Below are positions 1 to 14,093 of a stretch of 64,000 bases of DNA, one piece after another (the first letter of the stretch is position 1; each line of letters opens with the position of its first letter). Under the pieces are notes generated by a model, which saw nothing but the letters and a program-made list of their open reading frames with translations, was not told the origin of the DNA and did no database searches. The translations under genes and the position numbers were made by a program. Source of the stretch: Pectobacterium aroidearum (GTDB lineage Bacteria; Pseudomonadota; Gammaproteobacteria; Enterobacterales; Enterobacteriaceae); NCBI RefSeq assembly GCF_041228105.1, contig NZ_CP166097.1, positions 186,001 through 250,000 on the forward strand, written 5' to 3'.

Positions 1-27
1 CCCGATGTGGATAGATGTGGTGATAGA

Positions 28-2432
<2,405 letters not shown>

Positions 2433-2513
2433 ATTTTTTTCCTGCTGGGTAACATACAGAGTGGTAGGTCTAAGGATACCGCTGAGTGGCATCCTCTGTT
2501 TTAAATGTATTTA

Positions 2514-2551
2514 TGATGTGAATTTATCGTTAATGCGCGAAAACGAGAAAT
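2514..2551 (-). promoter_or_regulatory. Possible CRP half-site and GlpR-like operator before glpF
   Basis: About 100 bp upstream of glpF, TGTGA (2517-2521) resembles one arm of a CRP site. An imperfect palindrome at 2533-2551, with ATG..CG and CG..AAT arms around AAAA, resembles GlpR operators (ATGTTCG-type arms). E. coli glpF is controlled by both proteins, which is why these were considered. The matches are only partial, so this is a weak call. Confidence 0.3.
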
Positions 2552-2670
2552 ATCGAAATTGAAATGTGTGTTGTGCGTCAAGAAAATGAGCGTATTCGCT
2601 TATAAAATGACTCGCCGTGGTTTTTCGCACAAGGTTGATAGTAACGCTCAGGTTAAATTTATTAACACTT

Positions 2671-2792
2671 ACCCGTCATACTTCAAACTGTATGTGCGTT
2701 GGCTTCCCTTACTCACCCCAGTCACTTACTGGTGTAAGCTCCTGGGGATTCGTGCGATTGCCGCCTTCCTACAATTTGAATTATTTTGGGTA
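2671..2792. repeat. ERIC element (intergenic repeat), copy 1
   Basis: This stretch of about 122 bp contains the diagnostic core of enterobacterial repetitive intergenic consensus elements: CTCACCCCAGTCACTTACT followed by TGTAAGCTCCTGGGGATTC. The outer arms (CCCGTCATACTTCAA and TTGAATTATTTTGGG) are roughly complementary, so the element folds into a long hairpin. It sits in the 675-bp gap between glpF and zapB. The remainder of that gap holds only the glpF control region and the zapB promoter region; no convincing gene is seen there. Confidence 0.93.
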
Positions 2793-3107
2793 ACATAGGA
2801 GTAATGGGGAAGCGAACAGGGAGCGTTCTTAGCCTGCACCGTTCGTTTTTCCGTTTGCGCTGCCTGTTTTTCAGTTTGTACTGATAGTGTTACGTAAGAA
2901 AAGCTGCCACACTCGCGTAGTGGGGGATGTGCGCTAGACAGGTGGCGGTTGGCTACATACAATTTCGCTATGGTCTGTCTTGCCAGCCGTCCCGCGGTCA
3001 GGATTATGTTTACGGGCGGATGGCGACACCGTTGGGTGTTGGTTACAGAGTCCGAGAGCCAGCGTTAACCGATCTTTGCCTTGTTGCGATTAAAAGGGGT
3101 TTGAAGA

Positions 3108-3347
3108 ATGTCATTTGAAGTGTTTGAAAAGCTGGAAGCGAAAGTTCAGCAGGCGATTGATACCATCACGCTGTTGCAAATGGAAATTGAAGAGCTGAAA
3201 GAGCAGAACAATGCGCTGTCGCAGGATGTTCAGGCGGCTGCGGGTTCACGTGAAGCGCTGGTGCGCGAGAACGAACAGTTGAAAGAAGAGCAAGTGGTAT
3301 GGCAAGAGCGCCTGCGCGCGCTGTTAGGCAAAATGGAAGAAGTCTAA
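3108..3347 (+). CDS. zapB: Cell division protein ZapB
   Basis: Small cytoplasmic coiled-coil protein that joins the Z ring through ZapA and helps organise FtsZ and the Ter macrodomain. The 79-aa product is almost entirely heptad-rich helix ([20 protein letters not shown], then [11 protein letters not shown]), with the length and sequence of the E. coli protein (formerly YiiU). A GAAG ribosome-binding site lies just before the ATG. It stands between glpF (divergent) and rraA (convergent), the same neighbourhood as in E. coli. Confidence 0.95.
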   Translation: MSFEVFEKLEAKVQQAIDTITLLQMEIEELKEQNNALSQDVQAAAGSREALVRENEQLKEEQVVWQERLRALLGKMEEV

Positions 3348-3398
3348 TAGGACTTGTCGGCTCAGGCGACGGAATCGATTATCGATTGAGCCAAATAA

Positions 3399-3423
3399 AA
3401 AAGGGCGTATATCGCCCTTTTTT
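3399..3423. terminator. Bidirectional terminator between zapB and rraA
   Basis: An 8-bp G+C-rich stem (AAAGGGCG and CGCCCTTT) closes a 5-nt loop. It has an A run on the left and a T run on the right, so it can serve zapB on the plus strand and rraA on the minus strand. Confidence 0.85.
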
Positions 3424-3465
3424 GTGATGACATTGCCGCGATAAAAACGCGGAGATTCAACGAGA

Positions 3466-3978
<513 letters not shown>

Positions 3979-4085
3979 TCATGAGTATATCCCTTTCTGG
4001 CGGCTGTTGGCAAAATCATCAAATGTTAACTTGATGCGCATCAGTAAATACGTGCCGCTTTTCGCCTGCGCTCACTTTACCCGCA

Positions 4086-5003
4086 CTAACTCAGTATCAC
4101 GCCAACGGCGAACAGAATGTTGGTCAGCAGCGCGCCTTTCACCGTTTTTTCCAACATCGGACGCATGCTGAATGCGCTGGTTTCACGCAGCACATAGCGC
4201 GCCTGTTTAATCAGCAACGGGAGCGTCAGAATAAAAAGCCAGCCCGCCAGGCTGTGCAGATAAAATGTTGCAAACAGACCGAGACAAACCGGCGCCAGCA
4301 ACAGCAGTATCGTGTGGTAGAAACGCGCTTTTTCCGCGCCGAGGCGCACAGCCAGCGTGTTCTTGCCACTGATGCGATCGTTGTCGATATCGCGCAGGTT
4401 GTTGATGTTCAATACTGCTGTTGCCAACAAACCGCAGGCCGTCGCAGGGAGCATGACGATGCTGTCGAAGTGGCCGGTTTGCAGATAATACGATCCGGCG
4501 ACGCTGAGCCAGCCGAAAAAGATCAGCACCGAGATATCGCCGAGCCCAATGTAGCCATAGGGTTTATTACCGACGGTATAGGTGATGGCGGCGAAAATCG
4601 CCAGCAGCCCCAGAATCAGGAAACCAAAGATATCCGCCGGCTTTTCACACGCCAGAATCACCAGACTCACGCCGGAAATGATGGTAAGCACGACCGTCAC
4701 GATCAGCGCATTGCGCAGCTGCGTCAGCGTAATGGCGCCGGTCTGGATGCCGCGCAGCGGCCCGATACGGTCCTCGGTATCGCTGCCTTTTACCGCATCC
4801 CCATAGTCGTTAGCCAGATTGGAAAGGATTTGCAGCAGTCCGGCGGTCAACAACGCCAGTAATGCTACGCCCGGTTTAAAGCTGCTATGCCAGCTCGCAA
4901 TCGCCGAGCCAGTGACGATAGATGCGAAAGCTAATGGCAACGTTTTTGGACGCAGACTATCCAGCCAGGCTTTGGTTTTGCTGCTATGGGTTGATAAGGT
5001 CAT
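4086..5003 (-). CDS. menA: 1,4-dihydroxy-2-naphthoate octaprenyltransferase MenA
   Basis: Inner-membrane UbiA-family prenyltransferase that adds the octaprenyl chain to 1,4-dihydroxy-2-naphthoate in menaquinone synthesis. The Asp-rich prenyl-diphosphate motif is visible (NLANDYGDAVKGSD near residue 65) and a second one follows (NNLRDIDNDR), among about eight hydrophobic helices. The frame could begin at a TTG four codons earlier, but the ATG (MTLSTHSSKTK) lies behind a GAAG ribosome-binding site and gives 305 aa, close to the family length. Upstream is the hslVU operon, separated by a strong terminator. Confidence 0.95.
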   Translation of the reverse strand: MTLSTHSSKTKAWLDSLRPKTLPLAFASIVTGSAIASWHSSFKPGVALLALLTAGLLQILSNLANDYGDAVKGSDTEDRIGPLRGIQTGAITLTQLRNALIVTVVLTIISGVSLVILACEKPADIFGFLILGLLAIFAAITYTVGNKPYGYIGLGDISVLIFFGWLSVAGSYYLQTGHFDSIVMLPATACGLLATAVLNINNLRDIDNDRISGKNTLAVRLGAEKARFYHTILLLLAPVCLGLFATFYLHSLAGWLFILTLPLLIKQARYVLRETSAFSMRPMLEKTVKGALLTNILFAVGVILS

Positions 5004-5090
5004 GGTGCGCTTCAATTTTTATTGACGATCCAATTGCGTGAATCATCCGTTTATAAACAAGAAAAGTCAGTGATGGCGGCGTCAGAAACA

Positions 5091-5118
5091 AAAGTGGGAG
5101 GCCAACGCCTCCCACTTT
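5091..5118 (-). terminator. hslVU terminator
   Basis: A perfect 12-bp stem (AAAGTGGGAGGC with its complement) around a 4-nt loop, followed on the minus strand by TTTTGTTT. It lies 30 bp past the hslU stop codon. Confidence 0.9.
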
Positions 5119-5148
5119 ATCGTTAATCGTGCGATCCGCGAAAACGGA

Positions 5149-6480
5149 TTATAAGATAAATCGACTCAGATCTTCATCTGCTACTAATTCATCCAGATGA
5201 TTACGTACGTAATCTGCGTCAATGGTAACGCTTTGACCGTTCATTTCGCTGGCGTCATAAGAAACGTCTTCGATCAGACGCTCCATCACGGTATGCAGAC
5301 GACGCGCGCCGATATTCTCGGTGCTTTCGTTTACCTGCCAGGCGGCTTCGGCAATGCGGCGGATACCATCAGCGGTGAACGAAATATCCACACCTTCCGT
5401 TGCCATCAGCGCTTTGTACTGTTCGGTCAGCGAAGCGCTCGGCTCTGTCAGGATGCGCTCAAAATCTTCCGTCGTCAGCGCCTGCAATTCCACGCGAATC
5501 GGCAGACGTCCCTGCAATTCTGGAATCAGATCGGACGGGCTGGCAACCTGGAATGCGCCGGAGGCGATAAATAGGATGTGGTCGGTTTTGACCATACCGT
5601 GCTTGGTGGATACGGTGCAGCCTTCAACCAGCGGCAGCAGGTCGCGCTGAACGCCTTCACGGGAAACATCCGGGCCGGAGCTTTCGCCACGCTTACAGAT
5701 TTTGTCGATCTCATCGATGAACACGATACCGTGCTGCTCAACGGCTTCAATCGCCTGCTGCTTCAGCTCTTCTGGGTTCACCAGCTTGGCGGCTTCTTCT
5801 TCTATCAGCAGCTTGAACGCGTCTTTGATTTTGATCTTGCGGGCTTTTTGCTTCTGGCCTGCCAGGTTCTGGAACATGGACTGGAGCTGGTTGGTCATCT
5901 CTTCCATGCCCGGCGGTGCCATGATCTCGACGCCAACAGGGGCGGCAGCCAGATCGATCTCGATCTCTTTGTCGTCCAACTGGCCTTCACGCAGTTTCTT
6001 GCGGAATGCCTGACGCGCAGCGGAAGGTTCTGGTGTGCTTTCTGCCTGACCCCAGTTGTTTTTCGCTGGTGGAATCAGCACGTCCAGAATGCGGTCTTCT
6101 GCCATCTCTTCCGCACGGAAGCGGTTTTTTTCGATGGACTGGAGGCGCACCATTTTGATCGCGGAATCCGTCAGATCGCGGATGATGGAGTCAACTTCTT
6201 TACCTACATAGCCAACTTCGGTGAATTTAGTGGCTTCCACTTTGATGAACGGCGCATTGGCGAGCTTTGCCAGACGGCGAGCAATTTCGGTTTTACCGAC
6301 GCCGGTCGGGCCGATCATGAGAATATTTTTAGGCGTCACTTCATGACGAAGTGCTTCGTCCAACTGCATACGGCGCCAGCGGTTACGCAGCGCGATGGAA
6401 ACGGCGCGTTTCGCTTTATGCTGGCCGATGATATAGCTGTCGAGTTCGCTGACTATCTCGCGCGGGGTCATTTCAGACAT
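5149..6480 (-). CDS. hslU: HslU, ATPase subunit of the HslUV protease
   Basis: AAA+ unfoldase that recognises, unfolds and feeds substrates into the HslV peptidase. Walker A is GPTGVGKTE at residues 57-65 and Walker B is VFIDEIDKI. The intermediate (I) domain lies between them, and the C-terminus ends DLSRFIL, the tail that docks into HslV. Length 443 aa equals the E. coli protein. The ATG has an AAGGAT ribosome-binding site, and the gene follows hslV by 9 bp, so the two are co-transcribed from the heat-shock promoter before hslV. Confidence 0.97.
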   Translation of the reverse strand: MSEMTPREIVSELDSYIIGQHKAKRAVSIALRNRWRRMQLDEALRHEVTPKNILMIGPTGVGKTEIARRLAKLANAPFIKVEATKFTEVGYVGKEVDSIIRDLTDSAIKMVRLQSIEKNRFRAEEMAEDRILDVLIPPAKNNWGQAESTPEPSAARQAFRKKLREGQLDDKEIEIDLAAAPVGVEIMAPPGMEEMTNQLQSMFQNLAGQKQKARKIKIKDAFKLLIEEEAAKLVNPEELKQQAIEAVEQHGIVFIDEIDKICKRGESSGPDVSREGVQRDLLPLVEGCTVSTKHGMVKTDHILFIASGAFQVASPSDLIPELQGRLPIRVELQALTTEDFERILTEPSASLTEQYKALMATEGVDISFTADGIRRIAEAAWQVNESTENIGARRLHTVMERLIEDVSYDASEMNGQSVTIDADYVRNHLDELVADEDLSRFIL

Positions 6481-6489
6481 AGTTGATCC

Positions 6490-7020
6490 TTACGCCTTGG
6501 AGGCTAATTCTTCTATCGTGTGGAACTGGTTGGTATAGATACAGATGTCGCCAGCAATCCCCAGAGATTTCTCGACGATATCACGCGCACCCAGCTCGGT
6601 GTTTTCCAGCAACGCACGTGCGGCGGCCTGCGCATAAGGACCGCCGGAACCAATAGCAATCAGGTCATTTTCAGGCTGCACGACATCACCATTACCGGTA
6701 ATGATCAGTGAGGCATTTTCGTCCGCGACGGCCAGCAGTGCTTCCAGTTTGCGTAGCATACGGTCGGTACGCCAGTCTTTCGCCAGTTCGACAGCGGCTT
6801 TAACCAGATGACCCTGGTGCAATTCCAGTTTACGTTCAAAAAGCTCAAAAAGGGTGAAGGCATCCGCCGTGCCGCCTGCGAAACCAGCAATGACGCGGTC
6901 ATGGTAGAGGCGACGTACCTTACGCACGTTGCCTTTCATCACGGTGTTGCCCAGAGTGGCTTGTCCATCACCGCCAATGACCACCTGGCCGTTGCGGCGT
7001 ACGCTTACAATTGTTGTCAC
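6490..7020 (-). CDS. hslV: HslV, peptidase subunit of the HslUV protease
   Basis: Proteasome-beta-like threonine peptidase that forms a double hexameric ring capped by HslU. Translation starts at GTG. Removal of the initiator exposes the catalytic N-terminal Thr of [11 protein letters not shown], as in all HslV proteins. The 176-aa length is standard, and the GDGQATLGN and [11 protein letters not shown] segments are family hallmarks. It is the first gene of hslVU; its leader carries both a sigma-32 type promoter and the ftsN terminator hairpin. Confidence 0.97.
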   Translation of the reverse strand: MTTIVSVRRNGQVVIGGDGQATLGNTVMKGNVRKVRRLYHDRVIAGFAGGTADAFTLFELFERKLELHQGHLVKAAVELAKDWRTDRMLRKLEALLAVADENASLIITGNGDVVQPENDLIAIGSGGPYAQAAARALLENTELGARDIVEKSLGIAGDICIYTNQFHTIEELASKA

Positions 7021-7040
7021 GAGTCAGTCCCCGTTTGAAG

Positions 7041-7065
7041 AAAAAGATCCCCGCATGATTCGGGG
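7041..7065 (-). terminator. Hairpin in the hslV leader, also the likely ftsN terminator
   Basis: CCCCG and CGGGG form a short stem with a 7-nt loop, followed on the minus strand by ATCTTTTT. It sits downstream of ftsN, where it would terminate that transcript, but also inside the hslVU leader, between the heat-shock promoter and the hslV GTG. In E. coli a leader hairpin in this position has been linked to hslVU mRNA stability. Confidence 0.7.
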
Positions 7066-7079
7066 CGCATTGATGTTAT

Positions 7080-7107
7080 AGATGGGGGAAGGCGTGGGGT
7101 TTTTCAA
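7080..7107 (-). promoter_or_regulatory. Sigma-32 (heat-shock) promoter of hslVU
   Basis: On the minus strand, TTGAAA (7107-7102) is followed after 14 bp by CCCCATCT (7087-7080), matching the heat-shock consensus of a TTGAAA -35 and a CCCCATNT -10. The -35 overlaps the stop codon of ftsN. Confidence 0.85.
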
Positions 7108-7979
7108 CCCCCGCTGGCAAGAGGAATACAGTTTGATGCGCCCGCGCTTTTCAGGCGTTGGATCATGCTATCCGCGGCAGCACGGTTGTTGTAAGGCCCC
7201 AGCATGATACGGTTCCAGCCGCCGTTAGAGGTGATGCGGCTTTCGATACCGGCAAATGCCAGCTGCGCTCTCACTGATTCGGCAGGGTCCATGGTTTTGA
7301 AGGAACCACACTGAATTGCCCAGCGTTGAGTTTTCTCGGCTTTTGGCGCTTCAGGCTGCTTGACCGGCTGTTGCTTCGGCGCTTCCTGTTTTGGTGTCTC
7401 TTGTCTTGGCGTTTCTTGTCTTGGAACAACAGGCGTCGTTTGCGTGACCGCTGGTGCACGCGTTGCGGGCTGCGTTGTCACAACAGGCGGCTGCTGCATC
7501 GGTTGTGTCGGCGGCTTAATCGTTACCTGAGAACGCGGAACCTGCGTCTGGTCGTTATACGGCACCTCGGAGAGCTGCGTTGGTTGACGACGCATATCAG
7601 ACTGCATCTGTTCTAACAATTGGCGCTGCTCATCCGTCAACTGTACCGGCGATCGAATTTCGCCACCCGCAGAAGGCTCTGTTGGCGTTGTGACGCCCAA
7701 CTGACGATTTTCCAACTCTTTGATGTAGCGCCAGCGTTCTTCCGGCTTGGGTGGCAGCCCATTACCTTTGCCCACGTTTTGATGCGGCAGAACGGGGGAC
7801 TCGTCCGGTTTGTTATGGGCGATAAAGTACAGACCGCCCGCGAAGGTGACCAAAACGGCAACAGCGAGTGCGATCATCGTTTTTGATGCACCTGAAGCCT
7901 TGCCTTTTTTTCGGCTATTTGTCGTTTTCCGACGCGTCCCTGATGAACGTCCTCGGCTCACGTAGTCTCTTTGTGCCAC
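7104..7979 (-). CDS. ftsN: Cell division protein FtsN
   Basis: Bitopic inner-membrane protein, the late divisome member that triggers septal peptidoglycan synthesis and binds denuded glycan through its SPOR domain. Visible parts are a basic cytoplasmic tail, one membrane helix (MIALAVAVLVTFAGGLYFI), the conserved periplasmic segment GNGLPPKPEERWRYIKELE, a Pro/Gln/Glu low-complexity linker with repeats of the type TPRQE/TPKQE, and a C-terminal SPOR domain (RWAIQCGSF ... SNCIPL). The start is the GTG giving VAQRDYVSRG, as in E. coli. The frame runs 29 codons further upstream into an ERIC repeat, which is not coding. At 291 aa it is shorter than the E. coli protein (319) because of the linker. 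Confidence 0.94.
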   Translation of the reverse strand: MAQRDYVSRGRSSGTRRKTTNSRKKGKASGASKTMIALAVAVLVTFAGGLYFIAHNKPDESPVLPHQNVGKGNGLPPKPEERWRYIKELENRQLGVTTPTEPSAGGEIRSPVQLTDEQRQLLEQMQSDMRRQPTQLSEVPYNDQTQVPRSQVTIKPPTQPMQQPPVVTTQPATRAPAVTQTTPVVPRQETPRQETPKQEAPKQQPVKQPEAPKAEKTQRWAIQCGSFKTMDPAESVRAQLAFAGIESRITSNGGWNRIMLGPYNNRAAADSMIQRLKSAGASNCIPLASGG

Positions 7980-8010
7980 TGTTGTTTCGCTGTGAATTGA
8001 TAGGTAAATG

Positions 8011-8135
<125 letters not shown>

Positions 8136-8192
8136 ACATAATTAGGGGGTCATGTTACTGAACCCTCAAATATTTGACCAGCACCTGAAGTC

Positions 8193-9236
8193 TTAAAGCC
8201 TGTTACGAGCGAAATTCGGCGCAGCGACGCTGTCGCGTATGACCAGTTCACTGGACAACAGGCGAGAGCCGCTTTGTACCGTGTTACCTTGCAACTGCTC
8301 TAAGAGTAGCAGCATTGCCTCGCGTCCGATCTGATAACGAGGCTGGGCGACAGAAGTCAGGGGGGGCCAGCAGTACTGCGCCTGTTCGATATCGTCGAAA
8401 CCGATGACGGAGAGGTCACGTGGGATATCCAGCCCCATCTTTCTTGCCTGCGCCAGTACGCCCAGCGCCATGAGGTCGCTATGACAGAAGACCGCGCTGG
8501 GCGGCTGTGGGTGCTGCATCAGCGCAATCAGGCCATTTATTCCGGTTTCGTAGGTGAAATCACCGCGAAAGATATATTGGTTATCGATAAGAATCCCGTT
8601 GCGTCGCAGGGCCTGAATATAGCCCTGTAGGCGATATTGACTCAGGTGCATATGCTCCGGGCCAGCAATACAGGCGATGCGCTGATGGCCTGCCTGATAA
8701 AGATAATGTACGGCTTCAAAGGCGGCGGTCAGGTTATCGATATGCACGGTTGGCAGCGCCAGATCCGGTGAGAACTCATTCGCCATCACCATCGGCGGAA
8801 GATTACGCTGCTCTTCCTGGCCTGCGTCAAACGGCAGATTGGAACCCAGCAGCAACATGCCGTCGATCTGTTTGGTAATAATCAGATCAACGAAGGTTTT
8901 TTCTTTCTGATGTTGGTGAGCACAGTCGCCAATCAGCACCAGATAGCCGTGTTCGGCTGCAGTTTCCTCGATCCCGCGAAAGATTTCGGAAAAATAGGGA
9001 TCGCAGATATCCGGTACGATCGTCAGGATCGTGCGTGATTCGTTACGCTTGAGGTTCCTGTTGAGCGCGTGGGGCGAATAGCCAACGGCGATGACGGCCT
9101 GCTCGACCTTCCTGCGGGTGGTCGCAGAGACTTTCTCCGGATTCATTAACGTTCTGGATACGGTGGCGGTGGAAACGCCCGCCTCATCCGCCACGTCTTT
9201 CATCGTCGCCGTGGTGACGCCTTTCTTCTGCTTCAA
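8193..9236 (-). CDS. cytR: Transcriptional regulator CytR (LacI family)
   Basis: Represses nucleoside uptake and catabolism genes together with CRP; cytidine is the inducer. The N-terminal helix-turn-helix reads MKDVADEAGVSTATVSRTLM, followed by the hinge and a periplasmic-binding-protein-like core (DICDPYFSEIFRGIEE; GFDDIEQAQYCWPPLT). The 347-aa length and sequence fit enterobacterial CytR (341 in E. coli). It lies between ftsN and priA, as in E. coli. A TGTGA motif near 9437-9441 could be half of a CRP site in its promoter. The 276-bp gap to priA holds no convincing gene. Confidence 0.94.
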   Translation of the reverse strand: MKQKKGVTTATMKDVADEAGVSTATVSRTLMNPEKVSATTRRKVEQAVIAVGYSPHALNRNLKRNESRTILTIVPDICDPYFSEIFRGIEETAAEHGYLVLIGDCAHQHQKEKTFVDLIITKQIDGMLLLGSNLPFDAGQEEQRNLPPMVMANEFSPDLALPTVHIDNLTAAFEAVHYLYQAGHQRIACIAGPEHMHLSQYRLQGYIQALRRNGILIDNQYIFRGDFTYETGINGLIALMQHPQPPSAVFCHSDLMALGVLAQARKMGLDIPRDLSVIGFDDIEQAQYCWPPLTSVAQPRYQIGREAMLLLLEQLQGNTVQSGSRLLSSELVIRDSVAAPNFARNRL

Positions 9237-9512
9237 CGCTTTTCTCCTTGCGTCAGCGTTAACTGGCGCTGACTGTCAGCAGAACGCTCCTGCCTGCTGA
9301 CTCTCTATGATGACGGGTAACGCTCTTCGGCGCAGTATGCCGACTGACTGGCACGATACGTCAGGCCAGCATACTGCCTGCGCAGACAGTGATAACAGAT
9401 TGAACGCAGGTTTTGTTGCTTAATTTGCACAGAAAGTGTGATGAATATCGTGTTCTCGACGCCGATCGCAAAAAAGGCGTAGCAAGAAACCAAAATGATC
9501 TAACAAGAAACG

Positions 9513-12025
<2,513 letters not shown>

Positions 12026-12241
12026 ATGAAAAAAGGTATTCACCCGAATTATTCTGCAGTTACTGTAACTTGCTCTTGCGGTAACGTGATCAAAACCCAT
12101 TCTACCGTGGGTCGTGACCTGAACCTGGACGTTTGTGGCGAATGCCACCCGTTCTACACCGGTAAACAACGTGATGTTGCAACTGGTGGCCGTGTTGACC
12201 GCTTCAACAAGCGTTTCTCCGTACCAGGCACTAAAAAATAA
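12026..12241 (+). CDS. rpmE: 50S ribosomal protein L31
   Basis: Zinc-binding form of L31, part of the central protuberance and an inter-subunit bridge. The four zinc ligands are present: Cys16 and Cys18 (TCSCG) and Cys37 and Cys40 (CGECH). This is therefore the zinc-containing C+ paralogue rather than the zinc-independent one induced by Zur. Length 71 aa against 70 in E. coli. A terminator follows 64 bp downstream. Confidence 0.97.
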   Translation: MKKGIHPNYSAVTVTCSCGNVIKTHSTVGRDLNLDVCGECHPFYTGKQRDVATGGRVDRFNKRFSVPGTKK

Positions 12242-12304
12242 GTTTTACTGGTCAATTGGCACTGTCCTTTTTGGCATCGCCCCTTTTGACATAGTAACTT
12301 TCGA

Positions 12305-12328
12305 CAAAGGCACCGACAGGTGCCTTTG
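12305..12328 (+). terminator. rpmE terminator
   Basis: CAAAGGCACC and AGGTGCCTTTG pair around a 3-nt loop, followed by TTGTTTC. It stands downstream of rpmE and before the convergent hicB. Confidence 0.8.
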
Positions 12329-12367
12329 TTGTTTCTGGTGTATCAGCATTGCTCATCAAGAAATTGT

Positions 12368-12778
12368 TCATCGGGAAGACGAAATTCGCTCTAATGCCGC
12401 CTGTGCAAGAAAACCCGAACGACTTTTAAATTCTGGATTACTCGCCACGCAACGATCAATGCGGTCAATCAGCGATTTGGGCAATGTAACGTTAATTTTT
12501 TCTGAGCCACCCATTAAACGAGTTACATCAATATCAACAACCGCCCACGTGTATCCTGCATACTCAGACCCTTTTGCCAGCTGACCTACTGTTGATACGG
12601 TGGGAATATCCTGACCCATCTCAACCAGTAGCTCGATATGTCCGGTAATCGCTTCTTTAGCATTCGCGATAGCATCGTCTAGCGTATCGCCTGCAGAAAA
12701 ACAGCCCGGTAAATCTGGTACTGTTACGCCGTATGCGTGAGTATCGTCGCCTGCTTCAATTGCAATGGGATAAAACAT
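12368..12778 (-). CDS. hicB: HicB antitoxin
   Basis: Antitoxin of a type II HicAB module. It binds and blocks the HicA mRNA interferase and represses its own promoter. The N-terminal half is the degenerate RNase-H-like HicB fold (FYPIAIEAGDD ... VTVPDLPGCFSAGDT, then AIANAKEAI). The C-terminal part (KINVTLPKSLIDRIDR ... FLAQAALERI) looks like a ribbon-helix-helix DNA-binding domain. Length 136 aa. It follows hicA by 27 bp, giving toxin-then-antitoxin order. Confidence 0.9.
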   Translation of the reverse strand: MFYPIAIEAGDDTHAYGVTVPDLPGCFSAGDTLDDAIANAKEAITGHIELLVEMGQDIPTVSTVGQLAKGSEYAGYTWAVVDIDVTRLMGGSEKINVTLPKSLIDRIDRCVASNPEFKSRSGFLAQAALERISSSR

Positions 12779-12805
12779 AATTCAGCCTCTTCGAGTCAGC
12801 GATGA

Positions 12806-12985
12806 TCATATTCCTGCCTGTTTCCTGATGCTTTTTACCGTACCTATTGGTAAATCCTTCTTGGGGTGGGGGATTGTGACTAATCCCGGTTTGCTGGGGT
12901 GCATAAAATGGTGGTGGCTTCCGTTCACTCTTATCAGCTCCCACCCATCGGCCTTGATTTCTGCGATTAACGTCCTGCTATCCAT
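12806..12985 (-). CDS. hicA: HicA toxin (mRNA interferase)
   Basis: Small ribosome-independent mRNA-cleaving toxin of the YcfA/HicA family with a double-stranded-RNA-binding-like fold. The 59-aa protein has the catalytic His region (NGSHHHFMHP) and the conserved VTIPHPKKDLPIGTVKSI tail. The start is the ATG of MDSRTLIAEIK; the frame extends 14 codons upstream but those residues are not family-like. It is the first gene of hicAB, with a palindromic operator region just upstream. Confidence 0.9.
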   Translation of the reverse strand: MDSRTLIAEIKADGWELIRVNGSHHHFMHPSKPGLVTIPHPKKDLPIGTVKSIRKQAGI

Positions 12986-13023
12986 CCCTGCACTCCGCTC
13001 CCTTTTATTAAATAACAATAACC

Positions 13024-13060
13024 CCAATAACTCCGGCAGACAACATTTTAGAGTTATTGG
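13024..13060 (-). promoter_or_regulatory. hicAB promoter/operator palindrome
   Basis: CCAATAACTC (13024-13033) and GAGTTATTGG (13051-13060) form a perfect 10-bp inverted repeat. A further GAGTTATT follows at 13061. Between the arms, TAAAAT on the minus strand is a plausible -10 box. The placement directly before hicA fits autoregulation by the DNA-binding domain of HicB; that role is inferred. Confidence 0.6.
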
Positions 13061-13082
13061 AGTTATTTTTAACTTACACTTT

Positions 13083-14093
13083 TTATCCCTGCTGACGTTT
13101 TACCAGCATCCCCAGAACGAAGACGCCGCCTAACCCCGCCGTAATAATCCCGATGGGCAATTCCTGTGGTGCTAGTAGCTGTCGGCTGAGCCAATCGCCG
13201 CCGCACAGCAGTATCGCACCCAGCACGGCTGTCATTGGCAGAAGCCTCTTGTGTAGCACGCCGCTCAGCGGGCGGGCCAGATGGGGAATCATCAGGCCGA
13301 TAAAACCGATCACGCCGGTCAGCGCGACCAGTAGCGAGGTGGCAAAAGCGCAGCAGATGAAAATTTCCACCCGTACGCGAGACAGGTTAACCCCCATTGA
13401 GGCCGCGGTTTGTCCGCCCGCTAGCAGAGCATCAAGCGCGCGCCAGCGTAGGGCGGTGAGACCGAATAGCAGCAGAACGCTGAACACCGCAAAAGGTAAC
13501 GTGTCCCAACGGGCAAGGCCCAGTCCACCCAGCGACCAGAAAAGAATCGAGCTGGCGGCCCGCTGATCGCCGGAAAACACCAGATAGTTCGTCAGTGCGC
13601 CGAACAGAAACGAGATCGCCAATCCGCAAATGATCAGGCGTTCTGCACCGCGCGCCTGTTGCAGCAGGAACAGCACGGTCACGGCGACGGCCGATAAAAT
13701 ACCGCCACAGAAAGCCGCCATCGGCAGCACCCAGTCACCGAGTTGCTCACCAAAGCGGGTGATGACCGCGACCGCCCCCGCCGAGGCGCCGGCAGACAGG
13801 CCAAACAGAAAAGGGTCAGCCAGATCGTTACGGGTTGCCGTTTGCAAAAAAGCCCCGACCATCGCTAACCCCGCGCCGCACAGCGCCGCCAGCAGGCTAC
13901 GGGGAATGCGAAGTTCCAAAATGATGCGTGATGCCATCGGTGAGACATCCGCCGATGATAACCCTAAGACGCTGGCGACCTGAGTAAGGGGAATCGTCGT
14001 ACTGCCAGTCGCAATATTTACCAGCATCAGCCCTGCCAATATCAGCAGCGCAACGACAAAGGTTGCGGCATAACGTGAAGATGTTGGGCTCAC
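13083..14093 (-). CDS. FecCD/BtuC-family ABC transporter permease
   Basis: Inner-membrane permease of a type II importer for metal chelates or cobalamin. About ten hydrophobic helices are visible, with the family motifs LRIPRSLLAALCGAGLA and GFIGLMIPHLARP, the latter being the coupling helix region that contacts the ATPase. Length 336 aa is typical. Its ATG overlaps the stop of the binding-protein gene by 4 bp, so it is the third gene of a compact ATPase-binding protein-permease operon. The substrate cannot be decided from this protein alone. Confidence 0.88.
   Translation of the reverse strand: MSPTSSRYAATFVVALLILAGLMLVNIATGSTTIPLTQVASVLGLSSADVSPMASRIILELRIPRSLLAALCGAGLAMVGAFLQTATRNDLADPFLFGLSAGASAGAVAVITRFGEQLGDWVLPMAAFCGGILSAVAVTVLFLLQQARGAERLIICGLAISFLFGALTNYLVFSGDQRAASSILFWSLGGLGLARWDTLPFAVFSVLLLFGLTALRWRALDALLAGGQTAASMGVNLSRVRVEIFICCAFATSLLVALTGVIGFIGLMIPHLARPLSGVLHKRLLPMTAVLGAILLCGGDWLSRQLLAPQELPIGIITAGLGGVFVLGMLVKRQQG

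Noticed and set aside
2559..2798. 79-codon open frame across the first ERIC element
   Set aside because: It is largely translated repeat sequence with no family resemblance.
5578..6486. Long (302-codon) open frame antisense to hslU
   Set aside because: Mirror frame of a highly conserved gene with strong codon bias; composition is shadow-like.
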